Source: Chitinophagales bacterium
GTDB lineage: Bacteria > Bacteroidota > Bacteroidia > Chitinophagales > Saprospiraceae
DNA: 64,000 nucleotides
NCBI GenBank assembly: GCA_013297745.1
Contig: JAAFIM010000013.1
Span: 1 to 64,000 of the forward strand
Direction: 5' to 3'
Shown: piece after piece, positions 38,163-46,916 of the stretch
Layout: each line of letters starts with the position of its first letter
How positions within the stretch are numbered: the first letter of the stretch is position 1
Position numbers and translations under genes: made by a program
Notes under the pieces: generated by a model
Told to the model about the DNA's origin: nothing
The model's database searches: none
What the model saw: only the letters and a program-made list of their open reading frames with translations

Positions 38163-40232
38163 ATGAAAATTTTTACTTTTTTTTGGCTGATTATGCTTGG
38201 TATAATTAGCACAACTTACGCCCAACGCACGGTAGAATTTCGCATCACCACCGTATCCTCCAATGGCAACGACTTGGATGGGTTTGGTTCTGGGGATAGC
38301 GATTTCCAATGGGATTTCCAAATTGCGGATGAATGCGGGCAAAACGATGTTAGCACCAATTTTGAGCAATCAGGTACGAACTGCCCAGGCACAATAGCTA
38401 TAAACAATACGTTTTTTTCGCGCACTTACGATTGCGATTTACCCAACTTCACCTTTACTTGGCGCGGGTTAGAAGATGACGGCTTGGGTTCTGATGCCAA
38501 CACAGGTTACCAAACCGTCAATCTTAGCGGTGCATCGCTAACTTCAGGTGTTTTTGTCAACGCGCCCGTAGGCACAGGCACTTATACAGCCACAGCAGGA
38601 GGCGCTAATTGTAGTGGCGGGGGAACTATTACCTACACCATAACCCTACAATACAGAGTTATAGGCACTCGCGCAGCTTGTACGGCTGACTTATGCACCA
38701 ATCCGTTGGTACTACCCAGCCCAGCGCAATATGTTTGCGGTCCTACCCAATCTGTTACCCCGCTAAATGTGGCTATTAACACCCCCCAATCTTGCGGGCG
38801 TGGCAGTAGCAATAGCACAGCGGGCATAACTTGCTCAATGGAGCGCATTCCACCTCAAGATATTTGGGTGCGTGTGCGCATACCAGCTAACACTGGAGGG
38901 GCTGTTATCCAGTTTGAAAATAGAGGCGGTTGTACAGGTTTTGCTTGTGTTACCAATATCACCTACGCTTGGTACACAAGCAGCAACGGCACTTGCACAG
39001 GCCTACAATATAGAGGTTGTGGTTCTGTATCTTGCTTTTTGGGTTGTGGAAATGGCGAAATAGCTGTAGATGGACGCGCGGGTGAAGATGTATGGGTGCG
39101 GATATGGGAGGAGGACGACCAAGGTTTTAACCTAACTTTCAACCAAATACGCCCAACAACTCCAGCAGACAGATGCTACACCGCTTTACCTTTATCGGGC
39201 AATGGCTGTAACTATGGCGCAACTTCTCTCACTACAGGACTTTTCCCTGAACCTTCTATAGGTAGCTGGACAGCAGCAGCCCATCCTGGAGGCGTTTGCC
39301 AAAATGGAGATAATAATCCGCTAACCAATACCATTTGGTCATCAAATGAAAACTTGGTTTGGTACACCTATACTCACCCAGCCACAGGACCATTTTCTAT
39401 AGCTGTAGATAATGTAGCTTGTATTGATGGTGGCGGCGGTTCGGCTGGCACTTCTGCCCAATTAGGTTTGTTTAGAAACTTAGGCACGCCCGCTTCTCCC
39501 ACTTGTGATTTGTCAACTACCACAGGTATGGGCTGTTCTGTAGGCGTAGGACCGACAGAGTTAGTATTGGGTTCTTTGCCTGCTGGCAATTATATTCTAG
39601 TGATAGATGGCAATGCTGGCGCGCAATGCTCTTGGACTTTCCGCGACCGCATCAACGGTACGGTTTTGCCTGTGCGTTGGATAGGATTTGAGGGGAAACT
39701 AACCGAAGATAAAAGAGCTATTCAATTAACTTGGCAGACGGGCGAAGAAGAACAAAATCAAGGTTTTGAAGTGCAGCGTTCTTTGGATGGTTTGAATTTT
39801 AATAAAATTAGCTTTGTAGAAAGCAATAATTTTGGCAATTATGAATTTATTGATAATGAATATCCTACCGCGCCTGTAGTTTATTATCGCTTGCGTCAGT
39901 TAGATTATAATGGTGAATATACATTCTCTGATGTGATAGCAGTAACCACCCACGCCGACAATACAGGGCTTTCTACAGTACACGAAGTTTATCCCAACCC
40001 AGCCCAAAACCAAATTACTGTACCTTTCGTTACCGCCAAAGATGATATTATCAACGTGATGATTTACGATATGAGCGGGCGTTTGGTGTTGTATCCTGTC
40101 AATGACCGCAATTATACTACAGGACAGCATTTTATCCAGATAGAATTGCCTGCTGATATGCCGCGCGGTTTATACACTTTGCGCTTTGAAAGCCAGCAAG
40201 GCTCTCAAGTCAAACGCTTTTTGTTAGAATAA
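38163..40232 (+). CDS. T9SS-secreted protein with C-terminal sorting domain (689 aa)
   Basis: Signal peptide at residues 1-20 (ending STTYAQ). The central region is rich in cysteine, glycine and threonine. It appears to consist of two or more beta domains of the CHU/pre-peptidase type (for example LEDDGLGSDANTGYQTVNL and WVRIWEEDDQGFNLTFN). Residues about 500-595 hold the common Bacteroidota FnIII-like module (LPVRWIGFEGKLTEDKRAIQLTW ... YYRLRQLDYNGEYTFSD). The end is a type-A T9SS sorting domain (VYPNPAQNQITVPF ... GLYTLRFESQQG, about 610-689). The protein should be secreted and surface-attached. No catalytic domain is recognised. A strong promoter precedes it and it shares a bidirectional terminator with the converging transglycosylase gene. 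Confidence 0.88.
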   Translation: MKIFTFFWLIMLGIISTTYAQRTVEFRITTVSSNGNDLDGFGSGDSDFQWDFQIADECGQNDVSTNFEQSGTNCPGTIAINNTFFSRTYDCDLPNFTFTWRGLEDDGLGSDANTGYQTVNLSGASLTSGVFVNAPVGTGTYTATAGGANCSGGGTITYTITLQYRVIGTRAACTADLCTNPLVLPSPAQYVCGPTQSVTPLNVAINTPQSCGRGSSNSTAGITCSMERIPPQDIWVRVRIPANTGGAVIQFENRGGCTGFACVTNITYAWYTSSNGTCTGLQYRGCGSVSCFLGCGNGEIAVDGRAGEDVWVRIWEEDDQGFNLTFNQIRPTTPADRCYTALPLSGNGCNYGATSLTTGLFPEPSIGSWTAAAHPGGVCQNGDNNPLTNTIWSSNENLVWYTYTHPATGPFSIAVDNVACIDGGGGSAGTSAQLGLFRNLGTPASPTCDLSTTTGMGCSVGVGPTELVLGSLPAGNYILVIDGNAGAQCSWTFRDRINGTVLPVRWIGFEGKLTEDKRAIQLTWQTGEEEQNQGFEVQRSLDGLNFNKISFVESNNFGNYEFIDNEYPTAPVVYYRLRQLDYNGEYTFSDVIAVTTHADNTGLSTVHEVYPNPAQNQITVPFVTAKDDIINVMIYDMSGRLVLYPVNDRNYTTGQHFIQIELPADMPRGLYTLRFESQQGSQVKRFLLE

Positions 40233-40255
40233 AAAACAACCATTATTTTTTGTAT

Positions 40256-40291
40256 AAAAAAAGCCTTTCCGTTTGGAGAGGCTTTTTTTGT
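40256..40291. terminator. Bidirectional terminator between converging genes
   Basis: AAAGCCT(TT)CC / GG(AG)AGGCTTT around GTTT, flanked by A-run and T-run. It serves the T9SS protein gene on plus and the transglycosylase gene on minus. Confidence 0.85.
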
Positions 40292-40296
40292 TTTTA

Positions 40297-41241
40297 TTAG
40301 GAAAGTGGGATTTTAATCTTGTACGTTTTTTTAGATTTGTTAGTTAATTTCTCATCTATCAACCAAGGATTATGTATTTTTAAGGCTCTAAACGTAACCC
40401 CATTTTCACGTGCAAAAGTCGCTAAATTGGGAATTGCGCTGCTGACTTCTACAATTTTATACTGCGGAAATGCGTCATACAAATCATCTTCTTCTATCCA
40501 AAGCCCAAAAGAGGAAGGTTTTCTAAAAATATATTTATGCGCCAATATGCGCGGCACATAACGAGAAGTTTCTTGGTTCATTACCAACTCAAAATAATCC
40601 CTGCTGCCTTGAAATTCTATATGCCCTTTCAATCTACCCCCGCCCATATTGTAAGAAGCAGCCGCCAAAGTCCAAGAATTGAACTCTTTGTACGCTTTTT
40701 TGAGATAGGCGCAAGCCGCTTCGGTGGATTTTTCCAAATCGTAGCGTTCATCCACTTCTGTGCTAACCTCCATCCCATATTCGCGGGCAGTTTCGGGCAT
40801 AAATTGCCAAATTCCCTTCGCGCCTGCTGGCGAGGTGGCGTTTCTCAAATTACTTTCGGTTATAGCAAGATATTTGAAATCATCTGGCACTTCATTTTTT
40901 TTAAGAATAGGCTCGATAATTGGAAAATACTTTTCAGCCAATTTAATCGTATTAAAGGTTGTGCCGTGCGAAAAACAAATGGATAAAAATTCTCTATCAA
41001 AACGCTCAATAGCATCGGGATTATCCATAGGCATAGGCTCGCCCGCCAAATCTATCTGTTTGGGGATTTTGGGAACGCGGATATTTTGCACAGGTTCGCC
41101 CGTTTCTATATCTTGGGGGCGGTCTGCGTCTATCAACTTGCTGTTGGTTTTGTTGCTATCCATTCCCCCCGTGTAGGCTGTGAATACAAACAGGCTGCCC
41201 ACAGTAAGCCCCCCGCACAAAAAAATGATAAAATTTTTCAT
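40297..41241 (-). CDS. Lytic transglycosylase (SLT domain, MltD-like), 314 aa
   Basis: The enzyme cleaves the MurNAc-GlcNAc bond of peptidoglycan non-hydrolytically, forming 1,6-anhydro ends. A signal anchor lies at residues 1-23 (FIIFLCGGLTVGSLFVFTAYTG). The SLT domain occupies about 100-235, with the catalytic glutamate in YLAITESNLRNA (about residue 129). The supporting motifs are AGAKGIWQFMPETAREYG and AAASYNMGGGRL. The last 70 residues (FARENGVTFRALKIHNPWL ... KKTYKIKIP) look like a degenerate LysM-type end, as in MltD. It lies 48 nt downstream of the LTD-CotH gene on the same strand, so co-transcription is possible. A periplasmic or inner-membrane location is inferred. Confidence 0.92.
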   Translation of the reverse strand: MKNFIIFLCGGLTVGSLFVFTAYTGGMDSNKTNSKLIDADRPQDIETGEPVQNIRVPKIPKQIDLAGEPMPMDNPDAIERFDREFLSICFSHGTTFNTIKLAEKYFPIIEPILKKNEVPDDFKYLAITESNLRNATSPAGAKGIWQFMPETAREYGMEVSTEVDERYDLEKSTEAACAYLKKAYKEFNSWTLAAASYNMGGGRLKGHIEFQGSRDYFELVMNQETSRYVPRILAHKYIFRKPSSFGLWIEEDDLYDAFPQYKIVEVSSAIPNLATFARENGVTFRALKIHNPWLIDEKLTNKSKKTYKIKIPLS

Positions 41242-41289
41242 ATTATAGACTAAAATGATTGATAAAATTGATTAAAACGCGAACAACTG

Positions 41290-44200
41290 CTACGCTTTGG
41301 GCGGGCGACTGCGCAAATACAATAAAGTTGAGATTAGAATAGCCGCTGTAGCTGCCGAAATGGTGTAAATGTTGATAAAATTGGCTTCGCTATTGAGCGG
41401 GTCGGATAAATTGAGGTTTGCGCTGGATTTTTTACCATCTTCTGCTTTGCTAAAATCGGCTGCTGGTGTGCCGCCTGAACTGAAAGAAGCGCGCCAATGG
41501 CTGGGTAAATCGTTTTGGGCATCATTTTGTATAAATTCTAGCGAAAAGCCTTTGCCGTCTGCATTTTTATCCCATTCGTTATTGTTAGAATAGGTCAAAC
41601 TATCCACCAAATTGCCCAAAGCATCGCTAAAAATTAGCGTTTCGCCCTCGTTGTTCAAATTGCCTTTATACTCGCCTTGAGCAGAAAAACCATAAACTTG
41701 CTTGAACAAAGCCGCATCGTTGGTCAAAATAACATAACCATTGGGCGGGAGTTGGTAATCGTCCTCAAATTTGAAATTAATCCCCTTTTTAAACTCAAAT
41801 TGGTATAAATCTATAGTTTGGTTGCTGATATTGCGCAATTCTATAAATTCTAACTTCACCGTATCGTGGTAATGGTACATCAATTCGGAGAAAATAACCT
41901 TATTGACAAACGTTTCTGATGCGGGCGCGGCTACAAATTGTATGGGTTCTGACCAATGGCTATAGCGACCTTCTTTATTTTTGTACCGAACTCTAACCCT
42001 GTAGCTGCGATTGGGCAAAGCTACTCCAGCGGGTAGGTTGATTTTGGTGTTGAAATGGGTAATTTCTCCACTTTGCCAAATAGCTGTAGCTTCATAAGCG
42101 CGCGCTTGGTTGGGTTTATAAAAAGGATTGTTGAAATCGGTAACTTCTGCCAAACGCCATTCCATAGCGGCAAAACTGCTGCTGTCATCTACAAAAGCAC
42201 TTGATTGAAACGCCAATTTATCGGTGGCAAATCCCTGCTCGCCTGCGTACATAATCGCGGGTCGGTTGGGTATGCGGCGGGGCAAACGCGCCAAAAGCAC
42301 AGCAGCGCGGGTTTTTACAAATTTTTTGAAATAGCTAATTTCAGTAGCAAAAGAACTATAACGCTGCCCCCAACGCAATCTGTCTATATCGGTGAAAGAA
42401 TAAGCTTTTTTGCTATCAAATATAAAAGCCGCCTGTTCGTCTATGAGCATATTCATTTGCTCTTCGTTGTACAACAAATCCAAAAAGCTGCGCAGATAAT
42501 TTTCGTACTCTATAGCTATAGCTTGATGATAAAAGGCAGCTTTGCGAATAGCCCCAGAGATAGAAGATTGCCCATTGGTAGAAGTCCAAGTTGCGTCCAT
42601 ATCCCAAGGGAATACAGCCCAATTATTCTTTTTGGGGTTGTGATATTCCATCCACCAATGCTGTTTTCTGTAACCCGTTTCGCGGTTGTTAATCGCATCT
42701 TGAGCAGCTACAAAAGCAAAATAACGGGGCAAATCCAAATGGGCGCGCCACCAAGTTTCTGTATTGCGGCGTTCGCACAAAGTATCCCATTCCAAATAAG
42801 GCGCATTGCGCAAACCCAACAAAGTATCGGGCAGTTGGTTGCGGAGTTTGGGCGGTTTGTACGAATAGATATTCCCGTTGGGTAGTTGGTGATTATCCAA
42901 AAAATCTTTATCAAAATTTTCCATAATCAGATAAAGCCCGTAAAAATCGCCCGCGAAAGTGTCCTGTTCTTGAGTAGATTTGATAATCCGCAAATGCAAA
43001 AAATCGGCTGTGGTAGCGGGCGCATTTTGTAGATTAAATAAGCGATAAGTTAGCAATTCGGCCAAGCCGTGCGTATTGGGTTTTTCCAACAACCAAGTGC
43101 CAGAAAGCACCCATTTATCCCTTTTTTGTGGGTATAAATTCCCATAATTATCCAAAACTTCAGCTTTGTGCCCGCGATTAAAATTAAATTTCAGGTTGCG
43201 TTTGCGGCGCGCGTGTCTATTTCTATACCCTCTACTGCGAAAACCAACGTGGTCATAAACGATATTATTATAAACTACCGTTCCCGTATTTTTATAACTA
43301 TCCCCATTGTAGCGATTAATACCATAATCTACATCTTCAGCGCGCGCCAAAAGGTGGCAAACGGGTACAGATTGCACATTATTAAAATTATAACCCGCAT
43401 AATTAGGTAATTGATTATAAACAAAATACGCAAAGTTGGGTTGGGTATCGTCTGAATAAGGCACGCGCACTTTTTTGCCCGTTTTGTCAGTAGCAGCGAT
43501 GCGATAGCGAACCAAACGCCTGTGAATTTGCTCGCTGTTGGGAATTATAGCCGTATAAATTTGGTCATTAGACAAAGAATCCCCATTTGTACCATTATCA
43601 AAGAGTATGAGCGTTTTCCAATTGTTGGGATTTTCATACGCTGCATCTTTTAGGCGAATGTATGCGCCCGCGTTTATGGTTTGATACAAGACCTCGGCGC
43701 GTTCTACGCCCTCGTTATCGGTGATTTTGGCGGTGATGCGGACGGGTTCGTTGGCTTTGGGCGCAAGGGGAAAATGTGCAACTTCGGAAATAGCGGGCGG
43801 GATATTAGCGTCGGGTACAAAAACGGCTGTATTGGCAGCGCAAGGAGTTGGCAAAGCCCCACGCCAAGCAGCGGGTTGGCTATTGTCTAAAGAAAAATGT
43901 TGTAGTTGTAGCGAGGTAATTTTCTCGTTGGGGCTGGTTAGCGGGTAGGGAAAGCCCAATTGATACGCCACTTTATCCACCAGCGAGTCGGCAGCGTTGC
44001 GCAATTCTATTTTTTCATCATTGGATTGTAGGCGGCCTTTGTACGCGCCCAACACTTGAACTGTAGGCGGCAGTTGGAAATGGCTACGGGTAGCTGTGGG
44101 ATTTTTGGCTACGATAATACACTCGTTGGGCGCAATAGAAGCCGTATTGGGGAAAGAAAATTCTACCCCTTTATCCAAACGCCAACCAGCAAGAGATACA

Positions 44201-44346
44201 GATTGAGTACTTGGATTATAAATTTCTACAAACTCGGAAAAAGTGCCAGCAGCAGCCGCACAATGGATTTCATTAAGCACCAATTGAGCCCTAAGCGGAG
44301 CCAAAAAACAAATAAGCAAGCAAAAATAAAAAGCAAGAATATACAT
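41290..44346 (-). CDS. LTD-CotH-LTD surface protein with C-terminal membrane segment (1018 aa)
   Basis: The preferred start is ATG 44346, whose product opens with a good signal peptide (MYILAFYFCLLICFLAPLRA). An in-frame ATG 42 nt upstream gives a poorer N-terminus. Next is a lamin-tail domain (LVLNEIHCAA ... FVEIYNPS ... LAGWRLDKG, about 20-150). A CotH-kinase-like domain follows (about 330-650), with GFRSRGYRNRHARRKRNLKFNF, GLYLIMENFDKDFL and the metal/catalytic-type FPWDMDATW near 590. A second lamin-tail domain comes later (FSELMYHYHD ... FIELRNISN, about 830-970). The C-terminus is a membrane helix (IYTISAATAAILISTLLYL) followed by RSRPPKA. No T9SS sorting domain is present. CotH proteins phosphorylate spore-coat proteins in Bacillus; the target here is unknown. 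Confidence 0.85.
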   Translation of the reverse strand: MYILAFYFCLLICFLAPLRAQLVLNEIHCAAAAGTFSEFVEIYNPSTQSVSLAGWRLDKGVEFSFPNTASIAPNECIIVAKNPTATRSHFQLPPTVQVLGAYKGRLQSNDEKIELRNAADSLVDKVAYQLGFPYPLTSPNEKITSLQLQHFSLDNSQPAAWRGALPTPCAANTAVFVPDANIPPAISEVAHFPLAPKANEPVRITAKITDNEGVERAEVLYQTINAGAYIRLKDAAYENPNNWKTLILFDNGTNGDSLSNDQIYTAIIPNSEQIHRRLVRYRIAATDKTGKKVRVPYSDDTQPNFAYFVYNQLPNYAGYNFNNVQSVPVCHLLARAEDVDYGINRYNGDSYKNTGTVVYNNIVYDHVGFRSRGYRNRHARRKRNLKFNFNRGHKAEVLDNYGNLYPQKRDKWVLSGTWLLEKPNTHGLAELLTYRLFNLQNAPATTADFLHLRIIKSTQEQDTFAGDFYGLYLIMENFDKDFLDNHQLPNGNIYSYKPPKLRNQLPDTLLGLRNAPYLEWDTLCERRNTETWWRAHLDLPRYFAFVAAQDAINNRETGYRKQHWWMEYHNPKKNNWAVFPWDMDATWTSTNGQSSISGAIRKAAFYHQAIAIEYENYLRSFLDLLYNEEQMNMLIDEQAAFIFDSKKAYSFTDIDRLRWGQRYSSFATEISYFKKFVKTRAAVLLARLPRRIPNRPAIMYAGEQGFATDKLAFQSSAFVDDSSSFAAMEWRLAEVTDFNNPFYKPNQARAYEATAIWQSGEITHFNTKINLPAGVALPNRSYRVRVRYKNKEGRYSHWSEPIQFVAAPASETFVNKVIFSELMYHYHDTVKLEFIELRNISNQTIDLYQFEFKKGINFKFEDDYQLPPNGYVILTNDAALFKQVYGFSAQGEYKGNLNNEGETLIFSDALGNLVDSLTYSNNNEWDKNADGKGFSLEFIQNDAQNDLPSHWRASFSSGGTPAADFSKAEDGKKSSANLNLSDPLNSEANFINIYTISAATAAILISTLLYLRSRPPKA

Positions 44347-44374
44347 AGGGGGGATTAAAAAAAGATTTTGATAT

Positions 44375-44410
44375 AACAAAAAAGCCATCAGAATAAAAAT
44401 TCCAATGGCT
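44375..44410 (-). terminator. hup terminator
   Basis: On the minus strand AAGCCAT and ATGGCTT (44404-44410 and 44381-44387) pair around a 16-nt loop and run into T residues. It lies between the HU gene and the LTD-CotH gene. Confidence 0.7.
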
Positions 44411-44464
44411 TAGCTAGCTCTAAACAGGAAAATAATTAGCAATTGGGGGTAAATCAATAATAAT

Positions 44465-44845
44465 TTATTTCTTTTTAGTTGTAGTCTTAGCAGCAGGTTT
44501 GGTAGTTTTTACCACTTTCTCTACTTTAACGGGCGCTTCTACTTTGCGAAATTTGCTTTTTACGGTTTCATTATCAACTAATGTAGCCAAGTCTTTACCC
44601 GCTTTAAACTTAACGTTTGCTTTTTCGGCAATTTCCAATTTTTCGCCTTTTATGCGAGGATTCACACCTATGCGAGCAGCACGATAGCCCACATCAAAAG
44701 TACCAAAACCCACAAGGGTGATACGGTCGCCTGATTGTAAGGCTACAGACAAAGCATCCAAAGTAGCAGTAAGTGCATCAGAAGCTTGTTTTTTGTTGAG
44801 ACCAGCGCGTTCTACAATTTGGTCAATCAATTCTGATTTGTTCAT
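44465..44845 (-). CDS. HU-family DNA-binding protein with lysine-rich tail (126 aa)
   Basis: HU proteins bind and bend DNA as dimers and organise the nucleoid. The N-terminus MNKSELIDQIVERAGLNKKQA and the core ITLVGFGTFDVGYRAARIGVNPRIKGEKLEI are diagnostic; the beta-arm ARxGVNPR is present. The family is about 90 residues long. The extra 30-35 residues here form a Lys/Thr/Ala/Pro tail (VEKVVKTTKPAAKTTTKKK), recalling histone-H1-like extensions seen in some bacterial HU proteins. A well-formed promoter lies 50 nt upstream and a terminator follows, so it is a single-gene unit. Confidence 0.95.
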   Translation of the reverse strand: MNKSELIDQIVERAGLNKKQASDALTATLDALSVALQSGDRITLVGFGTFDVGYRAARIGVNPRIKGEKLEIAEKANVKFKAGKDLATLVDNETVKSKFRKVEAPVKVEKVVKTTKPAAKTTTKKK

Positions 44846-44897
44846 AACGAATTGTGATTTAGTGAGTGTGTTTAGGAAGGATTATGAAATGATGTTA

Positions 44898-44928
44898 CAA
44901 ATGTATAGTTTAATTTTGATGCAGCAAA
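44898..44928 (-). promoter_or_regulatory. hup promoter
   Basis: On the minus strand TTTG (44928-44925), 19 nt, TACATTTG (44905-44898). This is a full match to the Bacteroidota consensus, giving a leader of about 45 nt. The rest of 44846-45220 is AT-rich; a TGGC-N8-GC string at 45136-45149 is one base too short for a sigma-54 site, and no gene is seen. Confidence 0.75.
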
Positions 44929-45220
44929 TTTTTTTACAGTTTTTTAACCACAAAAAGCATTTTTTTTTCAGTTTTGCCCAAAAAAGGCTTTTTTTTAAGC
45001 AAAGTGGCAATTTTACAACCAATAATTAGCAAATAAAATTCATATTTTGAAACAGCAAATCGCGACCACTATCAAGCCATACAAGAAAGAAATCCATAGC
45101 CTAACATAATTTATTTAGCAAAGCAGGTAACAAATTGGCTATTATTTGCATAAAGATTAGTATCTTTTTAATAAAATTTCTGTCTTAGCACACAACAATT
45201 TATTAATCCCACACGTTATT

Positions 45221-45811
45221 ATGAAAATAAAGCATATATTTGCTGGTATATTAATTTTAGGCACTATTGCTGCCCTGTATTTTTATTTTTTTGGCAATAA
45301 ACCAAGCAACGAGATGATTTTTGAACAAAATTTCAGCACCTTTTTGGGCACCAACGAAGCCAGTAAAAGCCCAATCCCCATCAATCCTGTGCGAACTGCC
45401 ACAACAGCTATAATCCCGCCAGCAGAATCCACACCAGCAGCTATAGCTAAATTTATGTTGGACAAAGGCATAAGAGCGTACAACAATTCAGATTTCACTG
45501 AAGCCATACACCAATTTAATAGTTATATCAACTCGGGTGAAGCCCAACCCAAAGAAATAGGCGAACTTCGCTTTTATATAGGGGTGGCTACATTAGCGAA
45601 AGGCAATACAACCGAAGCAGAAAAAATTTTTGCAGATTTAGCCAATGACAGCGGCAGAAAACATACTTTCCAAGAAGAAGCACAATGGTATTTGGCTTTG
45701 ACCTATCTAAAAGCAGATAACATCAGTCAAGCCAAAAAACAATTAAAAAAAGTTGCTAAAATTGGCCACCCTTACGAAGAAAAAGCTAAGCATATTTTGA
45801 CCCAAATCTAA
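45221..45811 (+). CDS. Membrane-anchored TPR-like protein (196 aa)
   Basis: An N-terminal membrane anchor (IFAGILILGTIAALYFYFFG, residues 6-25) is followed by a low-complexity linker to about residue 75. Tetratricopeptide-like repeats follow: KFMLDKGIRAYNNSDFTEAIHQFNSYI (about 80-106), ELRFYIGVATLAKGNTTEAEKIF (about 116-140) and EEAQWYLALTYLKADNISQAKKQLKKV (about 150-178). TPR proteins act as scaffolds, so partners cannot be deduced. The gene stands alone, divergent from HU. Confidence 0.8.
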   Translation: MKIKHIFAGILILGTIAALYFYFFGNKPSNEMIFEQNFSTFLGTNEASKSPIPINPVRTATTAIIPPAESTPAAIAKFMLDKGIRAYNNSDFTEAIHQFNSYINSGEAQPKEIGELRFYIGVATLAKGNTTEAEKIFADLANDSGRKHTFQEEAQWYLALTYLKADNISQAKKQLKKVAKIGHPYEEKAKHILTQI

Positions 45812-45821
45812 ATTTTTTTTG

Positions 45822-45880
45822 TTTTTTGGTAAAAAAAGTAAAAAAAAAACGTTTTTTGGTAAAAAAAAAGCCGTTTTTAA
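45822..45880 (+). repeat. Duplicated A/T-rich motif
   Basis: GTTTTTTGGTAAAAAAA occurs twice in 59 bp, separated by A-runs, directly after the TPR gene. Each copy is nearly self-complementary (TTTTTTGGTAAAAAA). It may act as a weak terminator, or be simple-sequence DNA. Confidence 0.5.
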
Positions 45881-45906
45881 AAAAAAGTTTGTACAAATCA
45901 AAAAAT

Positions 45907-45922
45907 TGGCATAATTTTAGCC
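45907..45922 (+). promoter_or_regulatory. Candidate sigma-54 promoter
   Basis: TGGCATAATTTTAGCC has GG and GC in the strict 10-nt spacing of a -24/-12 element (consensus TGGCAC-N5-TTGCW). Only the -12 TT is changed to TA. The site is about 50 nt upstream of ATG 45971, and rpoN is present in the window. Confidence 0.4.
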
Positions 45923-45970
45923 CCAGATTCCAAAAACGTTTAAATCACATTTAAAATAAATACCCTAATT

Positions 45971-46843
45971 ATGATTGCTAAAACAACCAAATGGCTCCAG
46001 TGGCTAATCTGCTGTTGTTTGTTGCTGGGTAGCTACGAATCAATAGCGCAAAAAAACAAAAAGGACAAAGCCAACGAAGGCGAGCCTCAATGTCTTAAAG
46101 ATTTGCCCAAATTCTTCGTAGATGACGCGGTTTTTCCCGCCTATCTCAAACAAATCTACAAAGAAGATGCTACCCGCTTAGCTATTCGTATGCTAAACAA
46201 AGAGCAACGTATAGCCAAACAAACCGTCAGAGTACCAGAAGAACTCACCCGCGCTATTTACAACGCACTTATTGCTGTACGTATTAGCGATTATGGTGCA
46301 ATTGATACAATAGCGAAAACTTATTATGTGCGCACTTTCCCTGTGCCTAGTGTCAATAGCCTTGTTTTGTTGTTTGAACACGACGCTGAATGGGCTAAAC
46401 CACTCCAAGAGAAAAAAGATAGCACAGGCAATCCAGATATTAACCGCATTATTCGCGAGTTCAATTTGGCTATGTCTAGAATGGTTTATCTTGATGAGGA
46501 AAGAAAAGGCTTGGTTTTACAATCTCGCGAACCCTTGAATGTGCCCGCTTTGATGCACAAACTTTATATGGATGTAGGTATTGGTTGTGTGGAAGAAAAC
46601 GCCCCTTATGGCGACGGCAACGACATCAGCATAGAGCGCACCAAAGATAATGGTTGGAAAATCGTTTATAGCGTGCGTTTTGGCAACTGTTTGAATCAAT
46701 GTCCTAAATTTCGCAACTGGGAATTTAACGTTTCCAATGGTGGCGAAGTAAATTATATAGGCTCTTCAGGCGAAACCATTCCACCTTGGGTGACTGCTCC
46801 TGCACAAGCCAAAAAATATCCAGATGCTCCCAAAACGAAATAG
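45971..46843 (+). CDS. Secreted protein of unknown family (290 aa)
   Basis: Signal peptide at residues 1-26 (WLQWLICCCLLLGSYESIAQ), so the protein is exported. I do not recognise a domain. Residues about 38-190 seem helical (AVFPAYLKQIYKEDATRLAIRML, ELTRAIYNALIAVRIS). Residues about 200-275 look like a beta domain with two close cysteines (FGNCLNQCPKFRNWEFNV) that may form a disulfide, ending in a proline-rich tail. It is a single gene with a candidate sigma-54 promoter and a shared bidirectional terminator. Confidence 0.75.
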   Translation: MIAKTTKWLQWLICCCLLLGSYESIAQKNKKDKANEGEPQCLKDLPKFFVDDAVFPAYLKQIYKEDATRLAIRMLNKEQRIAKQTVRVPEELTRAIYNALIAVRISDYGAIDTIAKTYYVRTFPVPSVNSLVLLFEHDAEWAKPLQEKKDSTGNPDINRIIREFNLAMSRMVYLDEERKGLVLQSREPLNVPALMHKLYMDVGIGCVEENAPYGDGNDISIERTKDNGWKIVYSVRFGNCLNQCPKFRNWEFNVSNGGEVNYIGSSGETIPPWVTAPAQAKKYPDAPKTK

Positions 46844-46865
46844 TATTTTAACAATACTTTAAATA

Positions 46866-46905
46866 CAAAAACGGCTTCTACAATCGTAGAAACCGTTTTT
46901 TTTTG
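46866..46905. terminator. Bidirectional terminator between converging genes
   Basis: AACGG-C-TTCTAC pairs with GTAGAA-A-CCGTT around AATC, with A-run and T-run flanks. It serves the 290-aa protein gene (plus) and tatD (minus). Confidence 0.85.
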
Positions 46906-46916
46906 CTCTTGAATTG

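Noticed and set aside
45136-45150. Second sigma-54 site upstream of the TPR gene
   Set aside because: TGGC and GC are present but the spacing is one base short, which normally abolishes sigma-54 recognition.
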